Assembly (NCBI GenBank): GCA_947441615.1 | Contig: CANEUH010000018.1 | Span: 1-64,000, forward strand | Length of the DNA stretch: 64,000 bases | Direction of reading: 5' to 3' | From: Bacteriovoracaceae bacterium | GTDB lineage: Bacteria; Bdellovibrionota; Bacteriovoracia; Bacteriovoracales; Bacteriovoracaceae | Shown: positions 7,682 to 17,166 of the stretch, piece by piece | Position numbering within the stretch: position 1 is the stretch's first letter | Layout: the number at the start of each line of letters is the position of its first letter | The notes under the pieces: model-generated | What the model was told of the DNA's origin: nothing | Database searches by the model: none | What the model saw: only the letters and a program-made list of their open reading frames with translations | Translations under genes and position numbers: made by a program

Positions 7682-9156
7682 AAGCCTTAATTATTCTTGG
7701 AGACCAACTTTTTCCACCAGCTTTTTATAAAGCTCATAAAAATTCAACAATTTTTATGGCCGAGGATTTGGGACTTTGTACTCATTACAAATACCATAAA
7801 CACAAGATTATCTTTTTTTTAAGTGCCATGAGAACCTATGCACAGGATTTAAAAGACAATGGCTTTCAAGTTCACTATGAAGAATTCTCCGAGATCACTT
7901 TTATTGATCGATTAAAAAAATTCATAGAAAAAAACGACATCACTAAAATTAAGATGTGTGAAGTTCAGGATAAATTTTTTGAACAGGAACTCATAAAACT
8001 TTTCCATAAATTAAAAATTGAGCATGAATTCATGAATGGCCCTATGTTTTTATGTTCACGAAGTGAATTTAAAAAATACCTTTCAACTCATCGAAAACCA
8101 TTTATGAAATCGTTTTATGAAGGGGAGAGGAAGAGATTAAATATTCTTCTCGATGGTAAGGGTAAACCTCTGGGAGGGCAGTGGAGCTATGATGTTGAGA
8201 ATAGAAAAAAAGCACCTAAAGTTTTAACGAATAAAGATATCCTCTCTCATGGCGCCAATTCTCACGTGAAAGAAGTCTCGTCCATTGTAGAGAAACACTT
8301 TAAGCAGCATCCGGGAAGTTCTCAAAATTTTTGGTTACCTGTCAATAGAAAGGGGGCCTTAAAAAATTTAAAGCACTTTATTGAGCACCACATTTATGAC
8401 TTTGGTGACTATCAAGACGCCATAACCTCCCGATCACCTTTTCTGTATCACTCGATTATTTCTCCCATGATGAACGCGGGGCTCTTGACTCCTAAAGAGG
8501 TCATCGATGAAGTCTTGAAGGCAAAAGAAAAAGATACGGATATTCCGATAGCTTCTGTTGAGGGATTCATCAGGCAAGTTATGGGTTGGAGAGAATTTGT
8601 TCGCGGGATTTATCAAAATTATTCAGATGAGGAAGAGAGTAAGAACTTTTTTAGTCACAAAAGAAAATTAACCAAAGATTGGTATGAAGGAACCACGGGG
8701 ATTTTGCCAGTAGATGATGCGATTAAAAAGGCCAATGAGTTTGGTTATTGCCACCATATTGAAAGGCTCATGATTCTTTCCAACATCATGTTGTTGTCAG
8801 AAATTCACCCCCATGAAGTTCACCGCTGGTTTATGGAAATGTTTGTAGATAGTGCTGACTGGGTGATGGGGCCCAATGTTTATGGAATGGGTCAGTTTTC
8901 TGATGGTGGTCTATTTGCAACAAAGCCTTATGTTTCAGGTAGTAATTATGTCTTAAAGATGTCGGATTATAAAAAAGATGATTGGTGTGAAGTCTGGGAC
9001 GGCCTATTTTGGAGATTTATTGGAAACAATAAAACCTTCTTTTCAAAAAATCCTCGCATGAACATGATGGTAAAGCTCTTAGAGAAAATGGATGCGGGAA
9101 AAAAGAAGAAACTTTTGAATCTGGCGGATGATTTTATCCAGAGTAAAACTAAATGA
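7675..9156 (+). CDS. phrB: FeS-BCP (PhrB-type) photolyase-like protein with incomplete Fe-S ligands
   Basis: A 493-residue member of the bacterial (6-4) photolyase / FeS-BCP group (COG3046). The N-terminal 140 residues are the photolyase-related Rossmann domain beginning ALIILGDQLFP. The C-terminal FAD domain has VEGFIRQVMGWREFVRG, GYCHHIERLMILSN and KPYVSGSNYVLKMSDY. In the family a [4Fe-4S] cluster is held by four Cys. Here only C359 and a single Cys at 438 (DDWCEVW) align; the CxxC after MSDY reads KKDDW and the loop is shorter. It probably repairs UV photoproducts with FAD and a lumazine-type antenna, but cluster binding is doubtful. Its stop overlaps the next photolyase start by four bases. 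Confidence 0.85.
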   Translation: MKEALIILGDQLFPPAFYKAHKNSTIFMAEDLGLCTHYKYHKHKIIFFLSAMRTYAQDLKDNGFQVHYEEFSEITFIDRLKKFIEKNDITKIKMCEVQDKFFEQELIKLFHKLKIEHEFMNGPMFLCSRSEFKKYLSTHRKPFMKSFYEGERKRLNILLDGKGKPLGGQWSYDVENRKKAPKVLTNKDILSHGANSHVKEVSSIVEKHFKQHPGSSQNFWLPVNRKGALKNLKHFIEHHIYDFGDYQDAITSRSPFLYHSIISPMMNAGLLTPKEVIDEVLKAKEKDTDIPIASVEGFIRQVMGWREFVRGIYQNYSDEEESKNFFSHKRKLTKDWYEGTTGILPVDDAIKKANEFGYCHHIERLMILSNIMLLSEIHPHEVHRWFMEMFVDSADWVMGPNVYGMGQFSDGGLFATKPYVSGSNYVLKMSDYKKDDWCEVWDGLFWRFIGNNKTFFSKNPRMNMMVKLLEKMDAGKKKKLLNLADDFIQSKTK

Positions 9157-10607
9157 AACTAGAAGTCTCAGTTGTCTGGCTTAAAAGAGATCTAAGAGTA
9201 GAAGATCATGCTCCTCTCTTTTATGCAGCGAAATTTAAATTACCAGTTATTGTGGTCTACTGCTTTGAACCCTCCCTTCAGAGTCACTATGATTGGGACG
9301 AGCGCCATTGGAGATTTGTTTATGAATCTATTATCGATTTAGAGAAAAAAATTCCTGTGGTTTGGAATTACGGTGAAGTGATTTCTACTTTTGAGGAACT
9401 CGCTTCTCAATTTACAATTAAGAATGTCTTCTCGCACGAAGAAACGGGGACAGACATTACTTACAAAAGAGATAAAGAATTCAAGAAGTGGTGCCAAAAT
9501 CGTGGGATTCTTTGGAAAGAGTATCAATCCAATGGAGTCGTGAGGGCCTTAAGGGATAGAGGGGAGTGGGTAAGGCTTTGGGCCTCCCATATGAGAAGAG
9601 TTCCCTTTAAGGTACGAATTGAAAGTATGAGTTTTGCAGATACCTCCATGATTTCTTTTGATCATGAACTTCCGTCTCCCATTAAGTCTCTTGATCCAAG
9701 TTTCCAACCTGGCGGCGAATCTGAAGCGCATAAAGTTCTGAAAGATTTCTTTGATCATCGCTACTTTGATTACATGAAAAATATCTCCACTCCGGCCCAA
9801 GGAAGATACTCTTGCTCGAGATTGTCTCCTCACATTTCCTGGGGAAATCTTTCGATTAGGCAAGTTTATCAAGAGGCGACGAAACTTTTAAAAGAGGCAC
9901 CTCAAAAAAAGAATCTCTTACAATTTATTTCAAGACTTCAATGGCACTGTCATTTTATTCAGAAATTTGAAGACGAAGTGGAACTTGAATTTAAAAACAT
10001 GAATAGGGCCTTTGATCATTTAAGAACAACGGTTGAGAAGGAAAAAGTTCGTTCTTGGATGGACGGAAAAACCGGCTATCCACTAGTTGATGCCTGCATG
10101 AGATGTGTGGATCAAACTGGTTATCTTAATTTTAGAATGAGAGCGATGGTTGTTTCATTTTTAACTCATCATTTATGGCAGCCCTGGCAAGTGGGAGCAA
10201 AATATCTAGCTCAGAAATTTCTTGATTACGAGCCTGGTATCCATTTCCCTCAATTCCAAATGCAAGCTGGGGTGACTGGAGTTAACACCATTCGTGTCTA
10301 TAATCCGATTAAACAATCTGAAGAAAAAGATGAAGATGCTCTATTTATTCGAGAATGGGTGCCGGAATTAAAAGGTCTTCCCACTCATCTTATTCACTGT
10401 CCTTGGAAAATAACTTCTATGGAAGAAACTCTTTATCAATTTAAATTGGGTGAACAATATCCTCATCCGATTGTCGATGTGATGGAGAGTGGAAAATTTG
10501 CCAGAGATAAACTTTTTAAAGTTTCAAGTGGAGAGATGGCGCGAGATGAGTCTCAAAAAGTCCTTAAAAAACACACCAACCGCGGATCTTCACGCCGGAC
10601 CTCGTAA
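9153..10607 (+). CDS. Deoxyribodipyrimidine photolyase / cryptochrome
   Basis: A 484-residue flavoprotein. The N-terminal antenna domain starts VVWLKRDLRVEDHAPL. The C-terminal FAD-binding domain contains TGYPLVDACMRCVDQTGY, NFRMRAMVVSFLTHHLW, PGIHFPQFQMQAG and TIRVYNPIKQ. It belongs to a clade in which the classical WxHNR and GWQW motifs are replaced by YLNFR and the QFQMQ type, so substrate choice is not certain. The ATGA overlap with the upstream phrB-type gene implies coupled translation. The last 18 bases overlap the convergent dehydratase gene tail to tail. Confidence 0.88.
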   Translation: MKLEVSVVWLKRDLRVEDHAPLFYAAKFKLPVIVVYCFEPSLQSHYDWDERHWRFVYESIIDLEKKIPVVWNYGEVISTFEELASQFTIKNVFSHEETGTDITYKRDKEFKKWCQNRGILWKEYQSNGVVRALRDRGEWVRLWASHMRRVPFKVRIESMSFADTSMISFDHELPSPIKSLDPSFQPGGESEAHKVLKDFFDHRYFDYMKNISTPAQGRYSCSRLSPHISWGNLSIRQVYQEATKLLKEAPQKKNLLQFISRLQWHCHFIQKFEDEVELEFKNMNRAFDHLRTTVEKEKVRSWMDGKTGYPLVDACMRCVDQTGYLNFRMRAMVVSFLTHHLWQPWQVGAKYLAQKFLDYEPGIHFPQFQMQAGVTGVNTIRVYNPIKQSEEKDEDALFIREWVPELKGLPTHLIHCPWKITSMEETLYQFKLGEQYPHPIVDVMESGKFARDKLFKVSSGEMARDESQKVLKKHTNRGSSRRTS

Positions 10608-11060
10608 CTGCTCATCCGTGATGTTAATGAGAGTAAATTCATTCGACATGATTTTCTCTCCCTTACATTCAATGAAGGCCTTAAATCGAAAAGAAGTATC
10701 AATATTTAAAATTAACTCGACCTTGATATCTAAAACATCCATAGGTCTCGCGAACTTTTTGTATTTCGCTTGATGAATTGATCTTAAAACTCCCAAAGCA
10801 TGGCCCATCGTTCGATCTGAATCATAATCAGGAACCGGAGAGTAAAACTCTGTAATAAGTAATCCAGCTGCTTGGGTAGTCATCTCTTGCATCATCGCAC
10901 CTGGAACCACTGGAGTTCCAGGGAAGTGACCTTGGAGATAGTATTCATCTTCTTTAGGAATTTTCCTCACCCAAATGGATTGGCCCGAGGCTTCGATGAC
11001 TTCATCGATCAAAAGATAGGGTGGGCGGTGGTGGAGGCGCTTTAAAATATTGATTTTCAT
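10590..11060 (-). CDS. FabZ-like 3-hydroxyacyl-ACP dehydratase
   Basis: A 156-residue hot-dog fold protein. It contains HHRPPYLLIDEV (FabZ HxxPFLLxD), then GHFPGTPVVPGAMMQEM with the catalytic His and Glu. FabZ removes water from 3-hydroxyacyl-ACP in fatty acid synthesis; the lone position and divergence from core FabZ suggest a specialised paralogue. The start was placed at the ATG at 11060 rather than the in-frame TTG at 11075. It converges with the photolyase gene and overlaps its last 18 bases. Confidence 0.85.
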   Translation of the reverse strand: MKINILKRLHHRPPYLLIDEVIEASGQSIWVRKIPKEDEYYLQGHFPGTPVVPGAMMQEMTTQAAGLLITEFYSPVPDYDSDRTMGHALGVLRSIHQAKYKKFARPMDVLDIKVELILNIDTSFRFKAFIECKGEKIMSNEFTLINITDEQLRGPA

Positions 11061-11250
11061 AACTACTTTTACCAAGTTTCAAGGAATTGACCTATCCCCA
11101 ATCTTGGTCTGTTTAGGAAAAATACAACCCTTTAAATAGGTGTCTAATCTTTTGACACCGGGGGGAAGTATTACAGGAGAGTCTAGAGAATGTGATGGAT
11201 TTCATTAAAATAGCGATGACTACGACCCAAATGATAAAAGGGCCACAACG

Positions 11251-11634
11251 ATGATTAAGTTTTTTCTTTTGAATCTACTCCTTCTCTCTGGTCTTAAGGC
11301 CTATGCTGAAAGTCCATGTGACATTCGTCCAGGGTCCACCATGGGGATCAAGGTTGTGGAGTTTGTGAGTGGGAATACGATTCATTCCAAGATGCCTCTC
11401 CGTGAAAGTACTGCGAATGCACTCTATGAAGAAATGATTAGTCTTCAAGATATGGGAGTGTGCGAAGAAGAAATCAAATCTCAAAAATGTATTTTAAAAT
11501 TTGAAAAGAGTCCAAAGGCTAACTTCGTCACTATGTATCGCGCAGGAGGCAAATGGAATAGTTGGGGTCTCAAGTCTAAGGATCAAGCTCAATCTTATGT
11601 TAAAAGTTTAAAGAAATTTGGATTCTGCTCTTGA
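11251..11634 (+). CDS. Small secreted protein, unknown
   Basis: A 127-residue protein with a signal peptide (about residues 1-19, ending AYA) and four Cys in the mature part (SPCDIR, GVCEEE, QKCILK, GFCS), compatible with two disulfides. It overlaps the next gene, whose TTG start lies across this stop codon, so the two form a coupled pair of secreted proteins. No family recognised. Confidence 0.6.
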   Translation: MIKFFLLNLLLLSGLKAYAESPCDIRPGSTMGIKVVEFVSGNTIHSKMPLRESTANALYEEMISLQDMGVCEEEIKSQKCILKFEKSPKANFVTMYRAGGKWNSWGLKSKDQAQSYVKSLKKFGFCS

Positions 11635-12026
11635 AAAAATATATCTTTGGTTTAATTCTTGTGAGCTCTTTAAGCGCCTTCGCTGGTTATGACTGTGATC
11701 TGAAGCTCGCTCAATCTGAGAATTTGCATTCCACTATCGCACAATCAAAATTGTCTGCCTCTGATAAAGACCTTAAAACGATTCACATTAAAGATTTTTT
11801 TATTGAAGAAAAATCAAAAAGAAAAATGATTGGTCTCTCCATTCAATCGGCCATCGTTGGTTGGAGCGGGGAAGAGGAAGTTACCCTTGCTGTCTTTAGA
11901 AGAACAGCAAAAAAGAAATCAATCGACTCAGTCCTTATAAGTGAAAAGATCACCGTAAAAGGAATTGAATCTAAAACTCTTTGGTTTGATACATACAAAC
12001 TAGATGTAAGTTGTTCTCTTAATTAA
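11631..12026 (+). CDS. Small secreted protein, unknown
   Basis: A 131-residue protein read from a TTG that overlaps the previous stop (TTGA). The signal peptide is about residues 1-18 (ending SAFA). The mature domain has two Cys (DCDLK near the front, SCSLN at the end) that could tie the termini, with beta-rich sequence between. It ends four bases inside the convergent S4-like gene. Function unknown; the coupling suggests it works with its upstream partner. Confidence 0.6.
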   Translation: MKKYIFGLILVSSLSAFAGYDCDLKLAQSENLHSTIAQSKLSASDKDLKTIHIKDFFIEEKSKRKMIGLSIQSAIVGWSGEEEVTLAVFRRTAKKKSIDSVLISEKITVKGIESKTLWFDTYKLDVSCSLN

Positions 12027-12277
12027 AAACCAAGAATATCCACATAAGTGATACCTTTGGCGAGTGCGGAGTTTGATTTCGCTCTCTGCCCCTTAATCAT
12101 AATTTTCTTTTGGTTAAAGAGTTCCTTCAAAGCACCCCGAGAGATATTCTTAAGCGTCTCATTTTCATCTTGCTCTCTTAAGGCATTCAACAAAACATTA
12201 TCCATTCTCGACTCTGGATATTCCAATTTTAGAGTGACACGAAATGAATTAGCTGGTTTTTCAGGGATGGTTTCCAT
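12023..12277 (-). CDS. Small S4-domain-like RNA-binding protein
   Basis: An 84-residue protein whose C-terminal 45 residues (SRGALKELFNQKKIMIKGQ, then a hydrophobic TYVDI strand) follow the S4 pattern SRxxLxxLIxxGxVxVNG ... GDxI. The N-terminus (EKPANSFRVTLKLEY) resembles the stretch preceding S4 in pseudouridine synthases, but no catalytic domain follows. AAGAAGG upstream supports the start at 12277. It may bind rRNA or tRNA; this is by analogy. Confidence 0.5.
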   Translation of the reverse strand: METIPEKPANSFRVTLKLEYPESRMDNVLLNALREQDENETLKNISRGALKELFNQKKIMIKGQRAKSNSALAKGITYVDILGF

Positions 12278-12467
12278 TTTTGACCTTCTTAAAATATTAA
12301 AATGTGATAACTCTCTCATCGGTAGAGCCGGGAAATGGCTGACTCTTTTTTTTGGCTAATCGCTAATTCCGAGTCCAGCGATCAGCTACCTAAGGCAAAG
12401 GAATCATTGGCCGATAATCACACTCCAAAAGCTAAGGTCTAGAATAAGAATACCGAGAAGAGAAGTG

Positions 12468-15400
12468 ATGATGAGACTTATTTTATTAATGTTTTTATTT
12501 GTTTTAAATGGGTGCTTCCTGGATCAGGAATCATCTACTCATTCAAATGTTAAATTCCAAATGGTTTCGAATCTTGGTACCAATGGAGCAGCCGGTGGAT
12601 TAATTCTTTATGCCATAAATAAAGATTTAAACACTCAAAGAGCGATCATACTCGAAAATAATGTGATTAATCTTAAGCTTCAAAAGGGTAATTGGGAATT
12701 TATTACGATCGGTTGGGGAGGCACTGCTGGTGCATCCACGGCACTTACGGGAGAGTTAAAATGTGGTCGCATTTCAAAACAACTCAAAGAGTCTGACGAA
12801 TCTCTTTCATTCACATTTAGTTCTAATAATTGTAATGATAATTTTTTCTCCCCAAGTCTTTTTAGAACGGCCGGGACTCCACAATTAACGAAACCTATAA
12901 GGTTAATAAACTGTTCTTCAATTGTTAACCCTGTAGCAGGAAATAATTGTGACTCATCAAAAGGGATCTCTCAACAAATTTCTTACAAAATAAGAGTATT
13001 GGCCCATCCTATGCGAACACGTGGAAATCTAGTGGGTATTTTTGGCAATAATCCAAATAGTCTTGAATCCGAATGTATTTCTGAAACCAGTGCGACTTCA
13101 TCTGTAACGACGACAAATATAAGTTTACCATATGGCTCTTTGGGCTTTTTCATGCCAGTTGCGTTTGATATTTATTCGGATTCAAGTTGTAGTTCAAATA
13201 AGCAAACGGTCGTTTTTCCAAAAGGAATAGGTGATAGTCCACCTTTATCAGGAGTTAACCGTCAGTCCTCTGATACAGTCTCTTTTGGTGATTTCTTTTT
13301 GAGATTAGGTGGGCTTCACATTACTTCAGGGGATTTGAATTTTGGTGTTGTTCCAAAAACTGAAGTTAAACTAACTGAATATACTTTACAGAATACTCTT
13401 TCGACCGCCATAACACTGACAAACATTACCTCCTCTTCGTCGGGTGCTATTTCCCCTCCACCGTTTAGTGTATTAGCAAGTTCGAGTACTCCTTGCCATT
13501 CAGGCGCTGGATTTATAACTCTAAATGCAAATTCCACATGTAAGTTTAAGGTAAAATTTATTCCACCATCCGGAGCAAATGGTGAAGTCACTGGTGCAAT
13601 CAATGTTAACTTTACTGAATCAGGAACAGGGGGCACAACATCATTTCCTATTGGAGGGTATGGATTAAAGGTTAGCTTTAATACTGTTCCTCAGGGTGGT
13701 TCATTCACTGGGTTACCGTCATCTAAAATTCGAAGTGTCTATATGAACCCTTCTGGTGTGGGCATCGTTGGAACAGATGGTGGACTTGCGATAAAAACTT
13801 CCACATCTAGTAACTACACAGTTAAAACAACCAATAATGGTTTGGGCTCTAACGTCATTAATAAAGTGTTTTATTTGGATTCTTCCACTCCTAAGGGATT
13901 TGTTGGTACAGAGAATGGACTAAGCTATTGGTCAGGAACAGGTATTCCAAGTACGTTAACAAACAAAACAACAACTGATGGACTTCCAAGTAATTTTGTT
14001 AAGGACGTCTTCGCTACAAGTTTAAGTGGTGGAAGTAGTACTCTAGTTCTTGTTGCTACAGATGCTGGATTTGCCTACTCCACAAATGGCGGGTCTAGTT
14101 TTATGACTTTAACACCGTCGGGAAATCCGTGGAGTTTAAATGTGAATGCCATTTATTTTGACGGGACTTCCAAGTTATATTTTGCAACTACAACTGGTCT
14201 CTATCACTCAACAGTCACTATCAGCGGAACAAATGTATCTTTTTCCCCTCCAGCTATTCAGTCTTACACATTTGGTTCGTCAGCAACATCAACGAGTGGT
14301 GTTAGCTTTATCGATGTCGATGCCGATTCTACTACTGGGTCTATTTACACATTGGTTGGTGGAACTAATGCGAACGCTGGGTTGTATAAAAAAGGATCCA
14401 CAAGCTTTGATCAAATTTTTGCTCAAGCAGGAAGTTTTTCTTCAATCGCTATAGATCAGACGACAAACGAAATTTATGTAGGTGATAAACAGTCTGGTGT
14501 TTGGATTGTCATTCCAGTTAGTGGTGGCAGTTATAATTCTTCTCAAATCTTAAATAATGAAAAAATTAATGATCTTTTTTATCACTCAGGTGGAATCGAG
14601 CTTGCAAAGGAAGATGGATTACAAAATTTGATTTATAGTTCTGCAACACTTGTTCTCGGGATTACGAATGTAACATCTGGTCTTAAAAGTAATAAGCTCT
14701 CAAGCCTCGGTGTTTTAGGATTTGGATCGACTGCCAAATTAATTGTGGGCTCTGACTCAGGAGTCGCTTACTCATCGAATAATGGGAACTCTTTTAGTAA
14801 CTTTCTTAGTTCAACTGAAAATGTAAGTTCTATCTTTACAACACCAACGGATGTATTTGTTGGTACAAAGGGCACAGGTGCCAATCTTTATCATAGTAGC
14901 TTATCAGGTATATCTGGCAGTACTTTTAGTGGCGTTTTAAATTCTGTTGGTGACATTAATGATCTATTTGTGACTAACGGATTAACTCCCAAGGTCTTTG
15001 CGGCCACGTCCTCAGGTAAAATCAAATATGCAGACCTTAATAATTTAGGGTCAATCAATCCTTGGACTACAATTACAATTAATGGAACCAGTAATCATGT
15101 GAGAAGAATTTTTATTGATGCTGGAAAAATTTATGCCAGTTATCCTTCTTCTATATCTACAATGTACGCAATTTCTTCTTTTAATTCTTCGACAAATGCA
15201 TGGATTACAAATCACTATAATCAATCGGGAGGAGAAATAAATAAAATATACGTTCATAGTAATGGCAATCTTTACCTTGCTACAAGTACTGGGGGCGTTT
15301 TAAAAAAATCGCCAGGAGCAAATACTCATACGAGTTTAACTTCCGGACTTGGAGATTTATTTGTGAACGATGTCTTCGTAAGAAATATTTTTGGGAAAGA

Positions 15401-15584
15401 AGTCATTTTTGCTGCTACAAAAAAAGGTTTATCCATTTCATCAAACGGAACAACTTTTAGCAATTTCACAACGGCCGATGGACTTCCATCCAACAATGTT
15501 CAAAAAGTCTTTGTAGATCAAAATGGAGTCATCACTGTGGCCTGTGGTAGTGAGCACGGGGGGGGAGTCGCGAGCTCTAAGTAA
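12468..15584 (+). CDS. Large lipoprotein with anchor-D-like domain and beta-propeller repeats
   Basis: A protein of about 1038 residues. The signal peptide ends in the lipobox VLNGC, so it should be lipid-anchored. Residues 280-395 look like an ASPM/SPD-2/Hydin-type immunoglobulin-like domain (LNFGVVPKTEVK ... CKFKVKFIPPSGANG). From about 400 to the end are repeated strands with GLGSNVINKVF, GLPSNFVKDVF, GLKSNKLSSL and GLPSNNVQKVF, the pattern of two-component-regulator-type propeller blades. It is Ser/Thr/Asn-rich and Lys-poor, as for an exposed protein. No kinase or catalytic motif. Probably an extracellular binding platform; ligand unknown. Confidence 0.7.
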   Translation: MMRLILLMFLFVLNGCFLDQESSTHSNVKFQMVSNLGTNGAAGGLILYAINKDLNTQRAIILENNVINLKLQKGNWEFITIGWGGTAGASTALTGELKCGRISKQLKESDESLSFTFSSNNCNDNFFSPSLFRTAGTPQLTKPIRLINCSSIVNPVAGNNCDSSKGISQQISYKIRVLAHPMRTRGNLVGIFGNNPNSLESECISETSATSSVTTTNISLPYGSLGFFMPVAFDIYSDSSCSSNKQTVVFPKGIGDSPPLSGVNRQSSDTVSFGDFFLRLGGLHITSGDLNFGVVPKTEVKLTEYTLQNTLSTAITLTNITSSSSGAISPPPFSVLASSSTPCHSGAGFITLNANSTCKFKVKFIPPSGANGEVTGAINVNFTESGTGGTTSFPIGGYGLKVSFNTVPQGGSFTGLPSSKIRSVYMNPSGVGIVGTDGGLAIKTSTSSNYTVKTTNNGLGSNVINKVFYLDSSTPKGFVGTENGLSYWSGTGIPSTLTNKTTTDGLPSNFVKDVFATSLSGGSSTLVLVATDAGFAYSTNGGSSFMTLTPSGNPWSLNVNAIYFDGTSKLYFATTTGLYHSTVTISGTNVSFSPPAIQSYTFGSSATSTSGVSFIDVDADSTTGSIYTLVGGTNANAGLYKKGSTSFDQIFAQAGSFSSIAIDQTTNEIYVGDKQSGVWIVIPVSGGSYNSSQILNNEKINDLFYHSGGIELAKEDGLQNLIYSSATLVLGITNVTSGLKSNKLSSLGVLGFGSTAKLIVGSDSGVAYSSNNGNSFSNFLSSTENVSSIFTTPTDVFVGTKGTGANLYHSSLSGISGSTFSGVLNSVGDINDLFVTNGLTPKVFAATSSGKIKYADLNNLGSINPWTTITINGTSNHVRRIFIDAGKIYASYPSSISTMYAISSFNSSTNAWITNHYNQSGGEINKIYVHSNGNLYLATSTGGVLKKSPGANTHTSLTSGLGDLFVNDVFVRNIFGKEVIFAATKKGLSISSNGTTFSNFTTADGLPSNNVQKVFVDQNGVITVACGSEHGGGVASSK

Positions 15585-15772
15585 TCACGGGTTTCCTGAT
15601 TGTTAGAGTCAGGGAAAGAGTCCTCGTTCTTTTGCCCACATAAACTGGCTATTCATTCTTAATAGTTTGTTATCATTAGCATTATTTTATTCTTCATCAT
15701 GAAATAAAACCTCATTTTGGTTCTCAGTTCACGTCCCTTAACTCTTTGTAATCTAGAGAGAATTTGCCTTGA

Positions 15773-15800
15773 TTGAGTCAATCCCTGAGAGAGGTATAAT
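15773..15800 (+). promoter_or_regulatory. Sigma-70-type promoter for the FecR gene
   Basis: TTGAGT (15773-15778), a 16-base spacer and a perfect TATAAT (15795-15800) lie about 40 bases before the FecR-domain gene start. It is the clearest -35/-10 pair in the 15585-15841 intergenic region. Confidence 0.55.
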
Positions 15801-15841
15801 TTAGTCTGAACTCCATGGATATTGGAGTCGAGGGTTATTAC

Positions 15842-17146
15842 ATGAATTTATTTATTTTTTTGATGCTGTTTTCGACCTCCGTTTTTGCCCAGTCAAAAAT
15901 AGCTGTGGTGAAAATTCTTCGTGGAGAAGTGACACTTTTAACATTGGGAAAAAGTAAGCAGCTCAATGTGGATGATTGGGTAGATAATGGGGGAGTCGTT
16001 AAAACAGCTGAGAAGAGTTTTGTAAAACTCATTTTTATTGATAAGTCGCAAATGAATATTGGCCCAAATTCAGAAATGAAAGTGGAATCATTTACGGGAA
16101 AAGATTCTGGTATCATTGATCTTGTGAAAGGAAAAATTCGCTCTCAAGTGACGAAAGACTATCTTCAGATGAAAGATAAGGAAAAGTCTAAGCTCTTCAT
16201 TAAAACTAAAAATGCTGTCATGGGTGTCCGTGGAACTGATTTTCTTATCTCTACGAATGGAAAAAGCACGTCTACTATTTTATTTGAAGGAGAGATTGCC
16301 TTTAATAAATTTGAAAATAGGGGAGAGATTTCAACTGAGAAGCTTGAAGAAATTGTGGATCGCGGTGTTCGGATGTTCCCAGGGGAATTCTCTGTTGTGG
16401 ACTCAGCTCGCTCAATGCCCACTGTTCCAGCTCTTATGAATATTCAGCAGCGTGAAAAATTGGAACAAAACGTTGATATGAATAAGGAGCGTGCTCCAAG
16501 TAGTAGTCAACCTGAAGAAGTTTCAAGGACGGTCGTGCCACCAGGGTTAAGTGGAGCAGTGGTGAGTAACAATCCTGAAGTTTTAAATAAAGAACTCTCA
16601 CAAGTAAATATTCAGGACAATTCTTCTCTTGATAAGAGATCGTCATCTTCTGATCCCGAGGGATACGTTAAAGGGGAAACAGTAAAACCGGCCAATGGTT
16701 CATTCGTTCACTTAGAGTCAGGAGTGATTATTCCACCAGGCCCAGATTCCGTTTTAGATAAAAATTCGAACACCTATATTCCTGGTTCAGAATCTGGTCG
16801 CGTCGCAAGTGACGGATCCTACATCCCACCAAAGAATATCGAAATTACTGATAAGGGAACGATCCTCGTTTCAACCTCTGAAGGTGGCAACGTAAAAGCA
16901 AAAGAAGTAGCTCCACCTGTACCTATCGTAACACCGAGATCACCGACTTTAGGACAAATGGGGCAATCAGATCGATCACCTGCAATGATTCCTGCTCCTA
17001 ATGGAGGGAACCCAAATCAAGACATTCCTACTCCGGGATTTGGTGGAGTTGATAATCGTTTTCAACAAAATGGCGGTATTAGTAATGTCAATGATCCCAC
17101 CAGAGGTAATGGTTTTTCAAATACAACCATTAATGTCGGCCCATAA
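15842..17146 (+). CDS. Secreted FecR-domain protein
   Basis: A 434-residue exported protein (signal peptide about 1-16, ending VFA). Residues 20-140 form a FecR domain: VKILRGEVTLL, LNVDDWVDNGGVVKTAEKS, LIFIDKSQMNIGPNS and KNAVMGVRGTDFLI are its hallmarks. The C-terminal half is low-complexity and rich in Pro, Gly, Ser and Asn, with no TM segment, unlike inner-membrane FecR anti-sigma proteins. The start was chosen at 15842 because GAGGG lies six bases upstream. A TPR/beta-barrel gene follows 20 bases later and is probably co-transcribed, suggesting a cell-envelope pair. Confidence 0.8.
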   Translation: MNLFIFLMLFSTSVFAQSKIAVVKILRGEVTLLTLGKSKQLNVDDWVDNGGVVKTAEKSFVKLIFIDKSQMNIGPNSEMKVESFTGKDSGIIDLVKGKIRSQVTKDYLQMKDKEKSKLFIKTKNAVMGVRGTDFLISTNGKSTSTILFEGEIAFNKFENRGEISTEKLEEIVDRGVRMFPGEFSVVDSARSMPTVPALMNIQQREKLEQNVDMNKERAPSSSQPEEVSRTVVPPGLSGAVVSNNPEVLNKELSQVNIQDNSSLDKRSSSSDPEGYVKGETVKPANGSFVHLESGVIIPPGPDSVLDKNSNTYIPGSESGRVASDGSYIPPKNIEITDKGTILVSTSEGGNVKAKEVAPPVPIVTPRSPTLGQMGQSDRSPAMIPAPNGGNPNQDIPTPGFGGVDNRFQQNGGISNVNDPTRGNGFSNTTINVGP

Positions 17147-17166
17147 CATCATTGATTAGGTTGTAG

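Noticed and set aside
13316..13636. Minus-strand frame inside the propeller lipoprotein
   Set aside because: It is a shadow of a repetitive Ser/Thr-rich gene, with no start site or motif of its own.
15590..15625. Weak hairpin after the propeller lipoprotein gene
   Set aside because: The stem has a bulge and there is no proper T-run, so it is not called a terminator.
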